From Mycobacterium sp. ENV421 (GTDB lineage Bacteria > Actinomycetota > Actinomycetes > Mycobacteriales > Mycobacteriaceae): a stretch of DNA of 64,000 nt. The position numbers and the translations under genes were made by a program. The notes beneath the pieces were generated by a model. The model saw only the letters and a list, made by a program, of their open reading frames with translations, was not told where the DNA came from and searched no databases. The DNA lies in assembly GCF_002887815.1 (NCBI RefSeq), contig NZ_PDHO01000001.1:372001-436000 (forward strand). The letters are read 5' to 3'. Position 1 is the stretch's first letter. Each line of letters begins with the position of its first letter. This document shows, piece after piece, positions 20,204 to 29,042 of this stretch.

Positions 20204-20886
20204 TGCTGACCCCCGCTCAGGTCGCCGCACTGGTCGACCACACGCTGCTCAAGCCCGAGGCCACCGACGCTGACGTGATTGCGCTGGTCGACGAGGCCGT
20301 GGACCTCGGCGTGCTGGCGGTCTGTGTGTCCCCGTCGATGGTGTCCGTCGCCGTCAAGGCCGCGAGCGCGCATCCGGAGGCCCTGGTCGTCGCCGCTGTC
20401 GCCGGGTTCCCGTCGGGCAAGCACCTGCCGGTCATCAAGGCGCAGGAGGCTCTCGCGGCGGTCGACGACGGTGCCACCGAGATCGACATGGTCATCGACG
20501 TCGGGGCCGCCCTGGCCGGCGACATCGCCCAGGTGGCGGCCGACATCGCGACCGTCCGTTCCGCGGTGCCCGGAGCTGTCCTGAAGGTCATCGTCGAATC
20601 GGCCGCCCTGCTGAGCCTGGCCGACGAGGACACCCTGGTCGCGGTGTGCCGGGCCGCCGAGGAATCGGGAGCCGACTTCGTCAAGACCTCCACCGGATTC
20701 CATCCCGCCGGCGGCGCATCCGTGGTCGCGATCGAGATCATGGCGGCGACCGTGGGTGGTCGGCTCGGCGTCAAAGCCAGCGGCGGTATCCGCACCGCCG
20801 AGCACGCGATCGCGATGCTCGACGCGGGCGCGACCAGGCTGGGCCTGTCCGGGACGCGAGCGGTGCTCGACGGGTTGGCGGGCTAG
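20203..20886 (+). CDS. deoC: Deoxyribose-phosphate aldolase
   Basis: 227 residues, TIM-barrel class I aldolase. It splits 2-deoxyribose-5-phosphate into glyceraldehyde-3-phosphate and acetaldehyde. [12 protein letters not shown] marks the N-terminus, [11 protein letters not shown] and [15 protein letters not shown] carry the conserved lysines (Schiff base and proton relay), and VKASGGIRT closes the site. ATG 20203 shares a base with the preceding stop (TGATG), and GAGGAG is 9 nt upstream. Its acetaldehyde product could feed the aldehyde dehydrogenase pathway at the left edge. Confidence 0.95.
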   Translation: MLTPAQVAALVDHTLLKPEATDADVIALVDEAVDLGVLAVCVSPSMVSVAVKAASAHPEALVVAAVAGFPSGKHLPVIKAQEALAAVDDGATEIDMVIDVGAALAGDIAQVAADIATVRSAVPGAVLKVIVESAALLSLADEDTLVAVCRAAEESGADFVKTSTGFHPAGGASVVAIEIMAATVGGRLGVKASGGIRTAEHAIAMLDAGATRLGLSGTRAVLDGLAG

Positions 20887-21818
20887 ACCCCGGCGAAGCA
20901 GGGATCCTGCTGGCCGTTGGGGATGGTCGCGTTCTGGGTGACGAACTTGGCCGTGACGCCCTCGTCGGTGACCGCGACGCTGTCCGCGTGAATGCCCATC
21001 GGCAGGTTCTTCGTCAGCGTCGACATGAAGGCGTCCAGCGCCGGCTGCACGGTTTCCCGCGGCAGCGTGAAGCCCAGCCCGGTCAGATTCACCACCTGCA
21101 GGGTGAGGCCGCCGTTGGAGATCGCCGGCTTGGTGGTGATGGAGCCCATCGCGCTCTTCAGCTCGATTGTGCCGTCCGACGGGCTCGTGCTCACGCCGCT
21201 GACCAGGCTGCCGAAGAACGGGATGGCGTTCTGCACGGTCTCCTTGATGCCGTCCTTGGTCCAGGCGATCGTGGCGTCCAGCGAACCCATCGTGCCGGCC
21301 GAGTTCGCGGTCTGGTCAATCCGGATGTCATCGAGCCACAGGTCGAGCTTCATGCCCTTGGCCCCGCGAATCTGATTGCCGGCGGTCTGCACGTGGATGT
21401 CGCTGTAGTGCTTCGACAGGTGCTGCAGCAGGAAGGGCCGCGCGCCGAACGAGACATCGGCCTGGTCCTGCACCACGCAGGAGACGGCCCGCGACACCAC
21501 GGTGTCGGCCTCGTGGCGCACGTAGAGTTCGGTGCCCAGCAGCCCGGCAATCACCACGGCCAGCACGATGACCAGTACCAGCACGATCGACAGCGGGTCG
21601 CGCAGGAACCCCCGCTTACCCTCGTCCGGCTCCTCGCCGGGCGGTGTCTGCGACGGCGGGGGCATATGCGGGATGTGCTGAGTCGGCGCGTCAGCGGGGC
21701 CGCCCGGTCGGGGGATGTACTCGGTGGGTGTGCCTTGACCCGGGGAGGCGGCCCATGCCGGCGTGGTCGGGTCGCCGGGGCCGACGGGATGGTTGGGGCC
21801 CTGTGGCGGATTCGTCAC
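20883..21818 (-). CDS. DUF2993 membrane-anchored protein (Rv0479c-like)
   Basis: 311 residues. About 85 Pro/Gly-rich cytoplasmic residues precede one transmembrane helix ([20 protein letters not shown]); the rest is an extracytoplasmic DUF2993 domain (LMEA-like beta-rich lipid-binding fold, with [19 protein letters not shown]). Members of this family act in the cell envelope; LmeA in lipomannan elongation is the best known. The ATG overlaps the stop of the nitrilase gene (ATGA), so the two are coupled. The 3' end overlaps deoC by 4 bp. Confidence 0.82.
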   Translation of the reverse strand: MTNPPQGPNHPVGPGDPTTPAWAASPGQGTPTEYIPRPGGPADAPTQHIPHMPPPSQTPPGEEPDEGKRGFLRDPLSIVLVLVIVLAVVIAGLLGTELYVRHEADTVVSRAVSCVVQDQADVSFGARPFLLQHLSKHYSDIHVQTAGNQIRGAKGMKLDLWLDDIRIDQTANSAGTMGSLDATIAWTKDGIKETVQNAIPFFGSLVSGVSTSPSDGTIELKSAMGSITTKPAISNGGLTLQVVNLTGLGFTLPRETVQPALDAFMSTLTKNLPMGIHADSVAVTDEGVTAKFVTQNATIPNGQQDPCFAGV

Positions 21819-22636
21819 CTGGGCGATTCTGCCTTATCAATCTGAGCGAACTCTGAGCGGTTACGCAGCACCGCGAGGGTTTCCCTGGTCGGCGCGACCC
21901 GATCGATGTCGATGTCGGTCACCAGGAGCTGCGGATCGGCGCCCGCCACGGCGACCACTTCACCGAGCGGCGAGGCCACCACACTGCCGCCGACACCGGT
22001 CGGCGCCTTGGTCGACGTCGCCAGCTCGTCGCCCGGGTAACCCTGGTCGACGGCGGCGACGAAAGACTGCGAGTCCAGCGCGCGAGCGCGGGCCAGCAGG
22101 GTCCACTGCTCCAATTTGCCCGGCCCTGCGCCCCACGAGGCATGCACGGTGATGAGCTGCGCCCCGCGGTCGGCGAGTTCGGTGTAGAGCGCGGGGAACC
22201 GGACGTCGTAACACAGCGTGATCCCGACGCCGACGCCGTCGACGGTGATCACGACGGGTTCCCGGCCGGGGGCCACCGCCTCGGATTCAGCAAATCCGAA
22301 CGCGTCGTACATGTGGATCTTGTGATAGTGCGCGTCGACGTCTGGTCCCGTCGCCAGGATCGTGTTGGTGACCCGCCCGTCGGGGGCGGGAGTGAACATC
22401 CCGGCCAGCACGGTGATGCCCGCACCCTGCGCGATGCGGCGCACCTCGTCAGCCCAGGCGCCGTCGAGTGGTTCGGCCACCGGGGCCAGCGGCACCCCGA
22501 AGCGGCACATCGTGCCTTCCGGGAAGGCCACCAGCCGGGCACCGGCGTCGGCGGCGCGACGGGTGTAGTCCTCGACCAGCTTCAGGTTCACGGCCGGGTC
22601 GGTGTCCGACAGCAGCTGGGCCAGCGCAATCCGCAT
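21815..22636 (-). CDS. Carbon-nitrogen hydrolase, nitrilase superfamily (Rv0480c-like)
   Basis: 273 residues with the complete catalytic triad: Glu in VAFPEGTMCRFG, Lys in YHKIHMYDAFG and Cys in TLCYDVRFPAL. These cytosolic enzymes hydrolyse amides such as deaminated glutathione or omega-amides; the substrate is not evident. ATG 22636 follows TAGGCT (22648-22643) by 6 nt, so the transcript is probably leaderless and starts inside the end of the methyltransferase gene. It is translationally coupled to the DUF2993 gene. Confidence 0.88.
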   Translation of the reverse strand: MRIALAQLLSDTDPAVNLKLVEDYTRRAADAGARLVAFPEGTMCRFGVPLAPVAEPLDGAWADEVRRIAQGAGITVLAGMFTPAPDGRVTNTILATGPDVDAHYHKIHMYDAFGFAESEAVAPGREPVVITVDGVGVGITLCYDVRFPALYTELADRGAQLITVHASWGAGPGKLEQWTLLARARALDSQSFVAAVDQGYPGDELATSTKAPTGVGGSVVASPLGEVVAVAGADPQLLVTDIDIDRVAPTRETLAVLRNRSEFAQIDKAESPR

Positions 22637-22640
22637 GGCT

Positions 22641-23405
22641 TCAGCCTACGTCCGGTGCGACCGTCGACCAGGGCACGGTGAGCACCGCATCCCGGACGGT
22701 GCGGCGCTGTGCCTCGATGGGGGCACCGGCCGCCCGCAGCTCGGCCAGCATCGCGCGCCAGCGATCACGCGGGCCGAACACCGAATGCCCGGCCGCGCTC
22801 GCCCACGCCCGGTCCGCCGACGACAACAGGTCGTGGATAGGCTGGCCCGGAACATTATGGTGGATAAGCACTTTCGGCAACCGCTCGGCCAGGTCGGACG
22901 GGCGGTCGATATGTCGGGGGTCGCACGCCAGGGTGAGGCTCACCGGTCCGTCGCGGTCCAGCAGCACCCAGCAGCAGCGCCGCCCGAGCTCGTCGCAGGT
23001 GCCGTCGACGATCAGCCCGCCCGGCGCCAGCTGGGCCCGCATCTGCGCCCACGCCTGGTCCACCGCCTCTTCGGGGTACTGCCGCAGCACGTTGAACGCC
23101 CGCACGAGGACCGGATGCAGGCCCGCGAGTTCGAAACCGCCGACCCTGAACTCGACCCCGTCGACGTCGGGCACCACCCGCTGCGGGTCGATCTCCAGCC
23201 CGACGACCCGCACATCGGGCCGGACCGCGCGAAGGCGTGCGGCCAATTCCAGTGTGGTGACCGGCAATCGGCCGTACCCGAGGTCGACGATCACCGGGGT
23301 GGTGGCCGACTCCAGCGCCGCGCGCACCCGGGGGGAGTTGACCATCCAGCGATCGGCACGCCGCAGCCGGTTGGCGTTGGTGGTGCCGCGGGTGGGGACA
23401 CCCAC
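22641..23405 (-). CDS. Class I SAM-dependent methyltransferase-like protein
   Basis: 254 residues with a Rossmann core: VIVDLGYGRLPVTTLELAAR (motif I variant), VVGLEIDPQRV (acidic loop) and LAPGGLIVDGTCDELGR. The motif I glycines are partly replaced (DLGYGRLP), so methyl transfer is likely but unproven. It also has a Cys pair (RRCCWVLL). GTG 23405 is the start used, without a clear Shine-Dalgarno. It lies 13 bp downstream of a DUF2505 gene and may share its transcript. I do not recognise a direct M. tuberculosis neighbour for it. Confidence 0.7.
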   Translation of the reverse strand: MGVPTRGTTNANRLRRADRWMVNSPRVRAALESATTPVIVDLGYGRLPVTTLELAARLRAVRPDVRVVGLEIDPQRVVPDVDGVEFRVGGFELAGLHPVLVRAFNVLRQYPEEAVDQAWAQMRAQLAPGGLIVDGTCDELGRRCCWVLLDRDGPVSLTLACDPRHIDRPSDLAERLPKVLIHHNVPGQPIHDLLSSADRAWASAAGHSVFGPRDRWRAMLAELRAAGAPIEAQRRTVRDAVLTVPWSTVAPDVG

Positions 23406-23418
23406 CGGCCGTGGTGGT

Positions 23419-23931
23419 CTAGTGATGGCTGGCGATCCAGTCGCGGGTGAAATCCCGTTCGTTGTCGAACAATCCGCGCAGACCGTCCAGTACCCACTTT
23501 TCGATCTTGCCGCCGAGGAGTGGCACGTTGACCTTGCAGAGGCTGCGCAGGCGCAGTTCGCTTCCCGCGCCGGTCTGCTGAAGGACGTAGGTGCCGTCGA
23601 AGTCCAGCGGGGCGGCGGGCACCAGTGCCCGATAGTGCCCGTCGGCCGAGTTCGTCCCGGCGTCGAACGGGTCGAAATGTTGCTCGCGGGTGATGGTGAG
23701 CCGCAACGGAACCACCGCGGCGATCATCGACGGCATATCGCGGCGCGACACGGTGTGGGTGAACACGATGTCGGTGCCGTTGGCGTCGGAGTGGAAACGC
23801 GTCATCTCTGAATCCGTGTGCTGCTGATGCTCGGCGACGAGGTCTTCCCAGTACTCGCGACTGGTGAAGCTCTGGTAGAGCTCAGCGACGGGCTTGTCGA
23901 GCCCGATGACGTAGTCCATGCGGCGGGACAT
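23419..23931 (-). CDS. DUF2505 (SRPBCC-fold) protein, second copy
   Basis: 170 residues starting MSRRMDYVIGLDKPVAELYQ. The pattern of an N-terminal strand, YWEDLVAEHQQ helix, beta-rich middle and closing VPLLGGKIEKWVLDGL helix matches DUF2505, a START/SRPBCC-like hydrophobic-ligand fold. It is clearly paralogous to the next upstream gene (VPLVGGKVENFIGHQL there). Ligand and role are unknown. Start ATG 23931. Confidence 0.8.
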   Translation of the reverse strand: MSRRMDYVIGLDKPVAELYQSFTSREYWEDLVAEHQQHTDSEMTRFHSDANGTDIVFTHTVSRRDMPSMIAAVVPLRLTITREQHFDPFDAGTNSADGHYRALVPAAPLDFDGTYVLQQTGAGSELRLRSLCKVNVPLLGGKIEKWVLDGLRGLFDNERDFTRDWIASHH

Positions 23932-23953
23932 GTGCCCAACGGTACCTGTGACG

Positions 23954-24460
23954 TCAGCTGTTCTCGGCGATCCACCTGGTGGTGAACTGCTGCTCGGCGA
24001 TCAGAAGGTCGACGAGTTGGTGGCCGATGAAATTCTCCACCTTGCCGCCCACCAGGGGGATGCGAACCTCGACCGTGGCGCGAAAAGCCAAGTGCGCCTG
24101 TAACTCTGCCGGTGTCAGGTGAGCACTTCCGGTCAATGACACCGGCGCTCCGGGGATGGCGCCGCTGACAGTTGCCTCGGCTGTGCCGTCGACCAGTCCG
24201 GTCCAGCTCTCCACCCGGCGAATTTCGAGATCGCCGTGGTGGAACTGGGTGACCACGGCAGGCAGTCGGTCGACTCTGAGCACCTGGGTGGTCGCCACGT
24301 CGACGCCACCGCCGGCCGTCAACCGAATCGAGTCGAGCGACGCGTGGTCGGCACCGGAATCGGCCAACCGCGCCAGCCAGTACTGCTCGTCGCGCAGAGC
24401 CCGGTGCACTTGTTCGACGCTGCCCTCGTAGGCGGTGGCCATGTCGAATGAGCGCGGCAT
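23954..24460 (-). CDS. DUF2505 (SRPBCC-fold) protein (Rv0481c-like)
   Basis: 168 residues from ATG 24460 (MPRSFDMATAYEGSVEQVH). The C-terminal VRIPLVGGKVENFIGHQLVD and FTTRWIAE match the neighbouring paralogue. TAGCCT (24474-24469) lies 8 nt before the ATG, pointing to a leaderless transcript; a longer in-frame start at 24505 would run through the murB promoter. Probably a cytosolic lipid- or hydrophobe-binding protein. The gene faces murB with only 26 bp between the two start codons. Confidence 0.82.
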   Translation of the reverse strand: MPRSFDMATAYEGSVEQVHRALRDEQYWLARLADSGADHASLDSIRLTAGGGVDVATTQVLRVDRLPAVVTQFHHGDLEIRRVESWTGLVDGTAEATVSGAIPGAPVSLTGSAHLTPAELQAHLAFRATVEVRIPLVGGKVENFIGHQLVDLLIAEQQFTTRWIAENS

Positions 24461-24486
24461 AGCTGGTGAGGCTACCGTTACGGGCC
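24461..24486. promoter_or_regulatory. Divergent murB/DUF2505 promoter with a shared TA step
   Basis: AGGCTACCGT at 24469-24478 reads TACCGT (24473-24478) on the plus strand and TAGCCT (24474-24469) on the minus strand, so both TANNNT hexamers use the same TA. Each ends 8 nt before a start codon: GTG 24487 for murB and ATG 24460 for DUF2505. Confidence 0.6.
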
Positions 24487-25554
24487 GTGGCAGCTGGGAA
24501 CTCATACGGTGGCGCGGCGGTTGCCGAGAACGTGTCGCTGGCTCCGCTGACCACCCTGCGGGTCGGTCCGGTCGCGCGTCGCCTCATCACCTGCACCACC
24601 ACCGAGCAGATCGTGTCGACATTGGGCACCGTCGATGGCGACTCCGACGGCCCGGTTCTGGTGCTGGCCGGGGGTTCCAACGTGGTGATCGCCGACGACC
24701 TCACCGACCTGACCGTCGTGCTGCTGGCCAGCCGAACCATCAGCATCCAGGGCGGGCTGCTTCGCGCCGAGGCAGGCGCGGTCTGGGATGACCTGGTCGT
24801 CGCCGCCGTCGCGGCCGGGCTCGGCGGACTGGAGTGCCTGTCCGGGATCCCGGGGTCGGCGGGCGCCACCCCGGTGCAGAACGTGGGCGCCTACGGCGTG
24901 GAGGTGGCCGACTGCCTGACCCGCGTCCGGCTGCTCGAGCGGCGCAGCTCGATGGTGCGGTGGGTGCCCGCCGCGGATCTGGGTCTCGGCTACCGGCACA
25001 GCGATCTGAAGGGCTCGTCCGACGTGGTGGTGCTGGAGGTGGAATTCGGCCTGGACACCGACGGTCGCTCGGCTCCGCTGCGGTATGCCGAGCTGACCGG
25101 GGCGCTCGGCGTGCCTATGGGGGAGCGGGCCGCACCTGCCGACGTGCGCAGCGCCGTGTTGTCGTTGCGCGCCCGCAAAGGCATGGTGCTCGACGCCGAC
25201 GACCATGACACCTGGAGTGTCGGATCGTTCTTCACCAATCCTGTTGTCCCCGCGGGGCAATTCGAAGAGCTGCAGGGCCGGGTGGACGGCCCGGTGCCGC
25301 ACTATCCGGGCGACGACGGGGTCAAGCTGGCGGCCGGCTGGCTGGTCGAGAACGCCGGTTTCGGCAAGGGTTACCCCGGCCCGGATGGTGCACCGTGCCG
25401 GCTGTCGACCAAGCATGCGCTGGCGTTGACCAACCGCGGGGGTGCGACCACCGCCGACGTCCTGGCGCTGGCGCGCACGGTCCGCGACGGTGTGCGAGAC
25501 AGCTTCGGCATCACTTTGGTGCCGGAACCGGTGCTGGTCGGCTGTTCGCTGTAG
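24487..25554 (+). CDS. murB: UDP-N-acetylenolpyruvoylglucosamine reductase
   Basis: 355 residues. FAD-dependent, NADPH-using enzyme that makes UDP-MurNAc for peptidoglycan. Motifs: [11 protein letters not shown] (pyrophosphate binding), [27 protein letters not shown] and [11 protein letters not shown] with the catalytic Ser; [20 protein letters not shown] is near the C-terminus. GTG 24487 is preferred over GTG 24466 because of the 8-nt distance from TACCGT. lprQ, an L,D-transpeptidase, lies just downstream, so cell-wall genes cluster here. Confidence 0.95.
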   Translation: MAAGNSYGGAAVAENVSLAPLTTLRVGPVARRLITCTTTEQIVSTLGTVDGDSDGPVLVLAGGSNVVIADDLTDLTVVLLASRTISIQGGLLRAEAGAVWDDLVVAAVAAGLGGLECLSGIPGSAGATPVQNVGAYGVEVADCLTRVRLLERRSSMVRWVPAADLGLGYRHSDLKGSSDVVVLEVEFGLDTDGRSAPLRYAELTGALGVPMGERAAPADVRSAVLSLRARKGMVLDADDHDTWSVGSFFTNPVVPAGQFEELQGRVDGPVPHYPGDDGVKLAAGWLVENAGFGKGYPGPDGAPCRLSTKHALALTNRGGATTADVLALARTVRDGVRDSFGITLVPEPVLVGCSL

Positions 25555-25673
25555 GCACTTCCGGTGCCCGGTCCGCGAATATTCTGATAATTAACCCGCG
25601 CGACGAAAAATGCGGAGAATGGTGGGTGTCAGCCCGGCACCGGGTTTGCTTAGATCATCTACGGGGGATGTGA

Positions 25674-26636
25674 ATGGCTACTGCCAGCACCAAAACTGTC
25701 AATCGCGGACGCAACCGCACACTGGGCGTCAAGACATGGCTGGGGGCGGGGGCACTGACCCTCGGCGTCGGCGCCGCACTGGCCGGCGCCACTGCTGTCG
25801 CGTCGGCTGATACCGGCGGCCATTCGGCGTCGGGTTCGGCCTCCTCGAGCTCGTCCGGCAAGTCCGACGCCGGGCCCAAGCGCACCGTGGCCGCCTCGGC
25901 CCGCACGGTCGCCAAGGTGACGACGGCTCCCTCGAGCGCGGCGGTCTCCAAGCCCGCAGCCAGCGTCAAACCGGCCGCCAAGGTCAAGACAGCCACCGCC
26001 AACGCCGCGATTCCGCCGATCAACCAGACCATCGACACGCCGTTCGGCCCGATCTCGTTCGTGGCGAATGTGACCATCCCGGATCCCGGCCAGAGCGGTG
26101 CGGTGACGGTGGACGTGACCGCCAAGACTCCGATCGGCGGTGCCAAGTTCTCGCTCGGCGGCACCCAGACGTTTGTCGCAGGGCCGCCGACCACCAGCAC
26201 GACGGCGTTAACCGAAGGAACTCTCCAAGTGCCGCCGGCGGTGGCATTCGCCGCCAGCGCGGCCGGGGCGTTCGTCGGCGCCGGACTCAGCGCGGCCGAC
26301 AGCCTGAACACCTTTGTCACCGCCGCACGCAGCGGAAACGTGGTGGGGGCGTTCGTCGCCTGGGCGGCGGCCGCACCGAAGTTCACAAATGCGCTGCTGT
26401 TCGGCAGCAGCACGCTCGACCTGCCGATCCCGACCGGCGGAACAGGTCCGGCGATCGTTGCGCACATCCCCGTCGGCGGGTTCTTCTCCCCGGCTCGGTC
26501 GCTGCGGGTGACCTGGGATGAGTACAGCACCGACCAGTCCGGCGTCACGGTGACGCTGAGCGCCGGCGACATCGTGTTTGCCGGATCGAAGTTCGGCGGT
26601 GCCGCACCGGCGTTCCTGGCGATCTTCGGCCTCTGA
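25674..26636 (+). CDS. Secreted Ala/Ser-rich protein of unknown family
   Basis: 320 residues. A typical signal peptide (WLGAGALTLGVGAALAGATA, cut near VASADTGG) leads to a disordered Ser/Lys/Ala-rich region (residues 45-110), then a compact beta-rich domain with INQTIDTPFGPISFVANVTI and an Ala-rich helix (AFAASAAGAFVGAGLSAADS). GGGGG lies 8 nt upstream of ATG 25674. I know similar exported proteins in rapid-growing mycobacteria but no function. It stands alone between murB and lprQ, with no counterpart I recall at this locus in M. tuberculosis. Confidence 0.75.
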   Translation: MATASTKTVNRGRNRTLGVKTWLGAGALTLGVGAALAGATAVASADTGGHSASGSASSSSSGKSDAGPKRTVAASARTVAKVTTAPSSAAVSKPAASVKPAAKVKTATANAAIPPINQTIDTPFGPISFVANVTIPDPGQSGAVTVDVTAKTPIGGAKFSLGGTQTFVAGPPTTSTTALTEGTLQVPPAVAFAASAAGAFVGAGLSAADSLNTFVTAARSGNVVGAFVAWAAAAPKFTNALLFGSSTLDLPIPTGGTGPAIVAHIPVGGFFSPARSLRVTWDEYSTDQSGVTVTLSAGDIVFAGSKFGGAAPAFLAIFGL

Positions 26637-26711
26637 TCCCGCGGGGGTGGGGCGAATCCCACATTCCGCCGATTGGCCGCCGGGCGGCTGGGTTCCGTAT
26701 CTTGGATTGAC

Positions 26712-28115
26712 GTGAGCCCAGCCGACCGACCGCCGATCAACCGGCGACGCGCTTTGGCAGCGCTGGCGGTCGGCGTTGCCGCGCCCAGTGCGCTGGCGGC
26801 ATGCATGAGTGGCCCTGGCAAACAGGCCGAGAAGCAGGGACCCCCGCCGAAGGCGTCGCTGAACTTCACCCCGGCCGACGACGCCAAGGATGTGCTGCCC
26901 ACCAACCCGGTGAGCCTCGAGGTCAAAGACGGCTGGCTCCAGCACGTCGCGCTGACCAATGCCGACGGCAATCCCGTGGCCGGCACGCTCAATCGCGATC
27001 GCACCGCCTTCACCGTCACCGAACCGCTGGGCTACGGCGCGTCCTACACCTGGACCGGTTCGGCGGTCGGACGCGACGGGCAGGCGGTACCAATCGCCGC
27101 GGCGTTCACCACGATCAACCCCACCAAACAGGTCAACGGCCAGTTCCAGCTGTCCGACGGGCAGACCGTCGGGGTGGCCGCGCCGATCATCTTGCAGTTC
27201 GACGCCGCGATCGACGACGAGCACAAGCCGGATGTCGAAAGGGCGCTGACCGTCACCACCACGCCGCCGAACGAGGGCAGTTGGGCCTGGCTTCCCGACG
27301 AGGTGGGCGGCTCGCGGGTGCACTGGCGCACCAAGGAGTACTACCAACCGGGAACCAAGGTCCACGTCGACGCGCGGCTCTACGGGGTGAAGTTCGGCGA
27401 TGACTCCTTCGGCGCGACGGACTCGACGCTGGACTTCGAGATCGGCCGCCGGCAGGTGGTCAAGGCCGATGCGACGTCGCACCGCATCCAGGTGATCACC
27501 GACGAGGGCGTGATCATGGACTTCCCGTGCAGCTATGGCGAAGCCGACAAGCCCCGCAACGTGACCCGCAGCGGCATTCACGTCGTCAGCGAGAAGTACG
27601 CCGACTTCTACATGACGAACCAGGCCGCCGGATATTCGAATGTCCATGAGCGCTGGGCGGTTCGGATCTCCAACAACGGCGAGTTCATCCACGCCAACCC
27701 GGCCAGCTCCGGTGCGCAGGGCAATACCAACGTCACCAACGGCTGCATCAACCTGTCCACCGGCGATGCCGAGCAGTACTTCGGCACCGCCGTGTACGGC
27801 GACCCGGTCGAGGTGACCGGCACGTCGATCCAGCTGTCCTACGCCGACGGCGACATCTGGGACTGGGCGGTGGACTGGAACGAATGGAAGGCCATGTCGG
27901 CGCTGTCCGACACCCAGCCCGAGACCAGCATCCCGAGCAGCGCACCGGCCACCCCGAGCGACGCGCCGACCCTGTCTGGCACACCCACGACGACGACCCC
28001 GACAACGACGAGTTCGTCGTCGGCGACGTCCACGACGAGTTCCACCACCACCTCTACGGCGACCACCTCTACGGCGACCCCGACGACGACCGATTCGGCT
28101 ACGAGCGGCGGTTGA
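26712..28115 (+). CDS. lprQ: L,D-transpeptidase lipoprotein LdtMt5-like
   Basis: 467 residues. Signal peptide with RRR and lipobox ALAAC (Cys31), two Ig-like domains, a YkuD catalytic domain with [17 protein letters not shown] and [16 protein letters not shown], and a Thr/Ser-rich tail. The catalytic Cys is in TNGC; the usual His before Gly (SHGC) is Asn here. It forms 3-3 cross-links in peptidoglycan outside the membrane. GTG 26712 follows TATCTT (26698-26703) by 8 nt. The last 17 bp overlap the convergent SDR gene. Confidence 0.92.
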   Translation: MSPADRPPINRRRALAALAVGVAAPSALAACMSGPGKQAEKQGPPPKASLNFTPADDAKDVLPTNPVSLEVKDGWLQHVALTNADGNPVAGTLNRDRTAFTVTEPLGYGASYTWTGSAVGRDGQAVPIAAAFTTINPTKQVNGQFQLSDGQTVGVAAPIILQFDAAIDDEHKPDVERALTVTTTPPNEGSWAWLPDEVGGSRVHWRTKEYYQPGTKVHVDARLYGVKFGDDSFGATDSTLDFEIGRRQVVKADATSHRIQVITDEGVIMDFPCSYGEADKPRNVTRSGIHVVSEKYADFYMTNQAAGYSNVHERWAVRISNNGEFIHANPASSGAQGNTNVTNGCINLSTGDAEQYFGTAVYGDPVEVTGTSIQLSYADGDIWDWAVDWNEWKAMSALSDTQPETSIPSSAPATPSDAPTLSGTPTTTTPTTTSSSSATSTTSSTTTSTATTSTATPTTTDSATSGG

Positions 28116-28848
28116 ACCGGCTGGCGCTGGCCTGATCGCGGGGCCGCAGCACGATCTGGTCCAGGTTGACGTGCGACGGCCGTGACGCCACGAAGCCGAT
28201 CACCTCGGCGACGTCGGCGGCGACCAGCGGGGTGATTCCCGAGTAGACCGCGTCGGCGCGCTGTTCGTCGCCGCCGAAACGAACCAGCGAGAATTCCGTC
28301 TCCACCGCCCCGGGCGCAATCTCGGTGAGCCGCACCGGTTTTCCGAGGAGTTCGCCGCGCAGCGTCCGGTGCAGAGCGCCCTGGGCGTGCTTGGCGGCGG
28401 TATACCCGCCCCCGTTGTCATAGACCTCGAGCGCGGCGATCGAGGTGACCGTGACGATCAGCCCGTCACCGGATTCGATGAGCTTGGGCAGCAATGCGCG
28501 CGTCACCCGCAGTGTCCCGAGGACGTTGGTCTCCCACATCCAGCGCCAGTTGTCCATGTTCGCCTCGGCGATCGATTCCAGGCCTTTGGCACCGCCGGCG
28601 TTGTTGACCAGGACATCCACCCGCGGCACGCTCTGGGCCAGCGCGGCGACGGCGGCATCGTCGGTGACGTCGGCCACAATGGCGGTGCCGCTGATCTCGT
28701 CGGCCAGCCGTTCGATGCGATCGGCCCTGCGCGCCACCGCGACCACGTGAAAGCCAAGGGCGGCAAGAGCTCTCGAGGTCGCCTCGCCGATGCCGGAGCT
28801 CGCCCCGGTCACTACCGCTACACGGGAATGGGCGTCTGGAGTGATCAT
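28099..28848 (-). CDS. Short-chain dehydrogenase/reductase (Rv0484c-like)
   Basis: 249 residues. Classical SDR: cofactor site [23 protein letters not shown], catalytic Ser in [10 protein letters not shown] and YTAAKH with Tyr and Lys. [10 protein letters not shown] after the second strand suggests NADP(H). The substrate is unknown; relatives are YdfG-like serine/3-hydroxy-acid dehydrogenases. ATG 28848 follows TAGAGT (28861-28856) by 7 nt, so the transcript is probably leaderless; a longer open frame upstream to 29247 runs antisense to the ROK gene and is not used. Confidence 0.88.
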   Translation of the reverse strand: MITPDAHSRVAVVTGASSGIGEATSRALAALGFHVVAVARRADRIERLADEISGTAIVADVTDDAAVAALAQSVPRVDVLVNNAGGAKGLESIAEANMDNWRWMWETNVLGTLRVTRALLPKLIESGDGLIVTVTSIAALEVYDNGGGYTAAKHAQGALHRTLRGELLGKPVRLTEIAPGAVETEFSLVRFGGDEQRADAVYSGITPLVAADVAEVIGFVASRPSHVNLDQIVLRPRDQASASRFNRRS

Positions 28849-28884
28849 CGAACCAACTCTAGTAACTGTGCTAAGTTCGCCAAC

Positions 28885-28959
28885 GTGATCCGAATCGGTC
28901 TGACCAGTTGTCTGGTCGCGCACACCGCGTGTTGTTGTCACGCGACTCGCTGCGCCTGA
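28885..28959 (+). CDS. Leaderless poly-cysteine leader peptide (candidate attenuator sORF)
   Basis: 24 residues: a GTG start, TSC near the middle, then HTACCCHATRCA before TGA. Five Cys in 24 residues, three consecutive (codons 16-18, all TGT), stand out against the window. TAAGTT (28872-28877) is 7 nt before the GTG, the same layout as the other leaderless genes here. Poly-Cys leaderless sORFs that sense cysteine supply are known upstream of sulfur genes in mycobacteria. Downstream is the ROK regulator and mshA, the start of mycothiol (a cysteine thiol) synthesis. Expression is inferred, not shown. Confidence 0.68.
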   Translation: MIRIGLTSCLVAHTACCCHATRCA

Positions 28960-29036
28960 CCCGACCGGACTTTCTCCTCTCGTCCGCTCACGTCGCCAGG
29001 TGTGGCATCTGCTCCCACCTGAAGACTCGAGAAGGA
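28926..29036 (+). promoter_or_regulatory. Putative cysteine-responsive attenuator structures before the ROK gene
   Basis: Hairpin CGCGTG (28926-28931)/CACGCG (28939-28944) has the codons TGT-TGT-TGT at its top. GCGAC (28942-28946) could instead pair with GTCGC (28992-28996). CAGGTG (28997-29002)/CACCTG (29016-29021) forms a further stem. TCCTCTCG (28975-28982) can pair with CGAGAAGGA (29028-29036), the ROK ribosome binding site, with one bulged A. A ribosome stalled on the Cys codons would disturb the first helix. The switching model is inference. Confidence 0.5.
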
Positions 29037-29042
29037 CACCCC

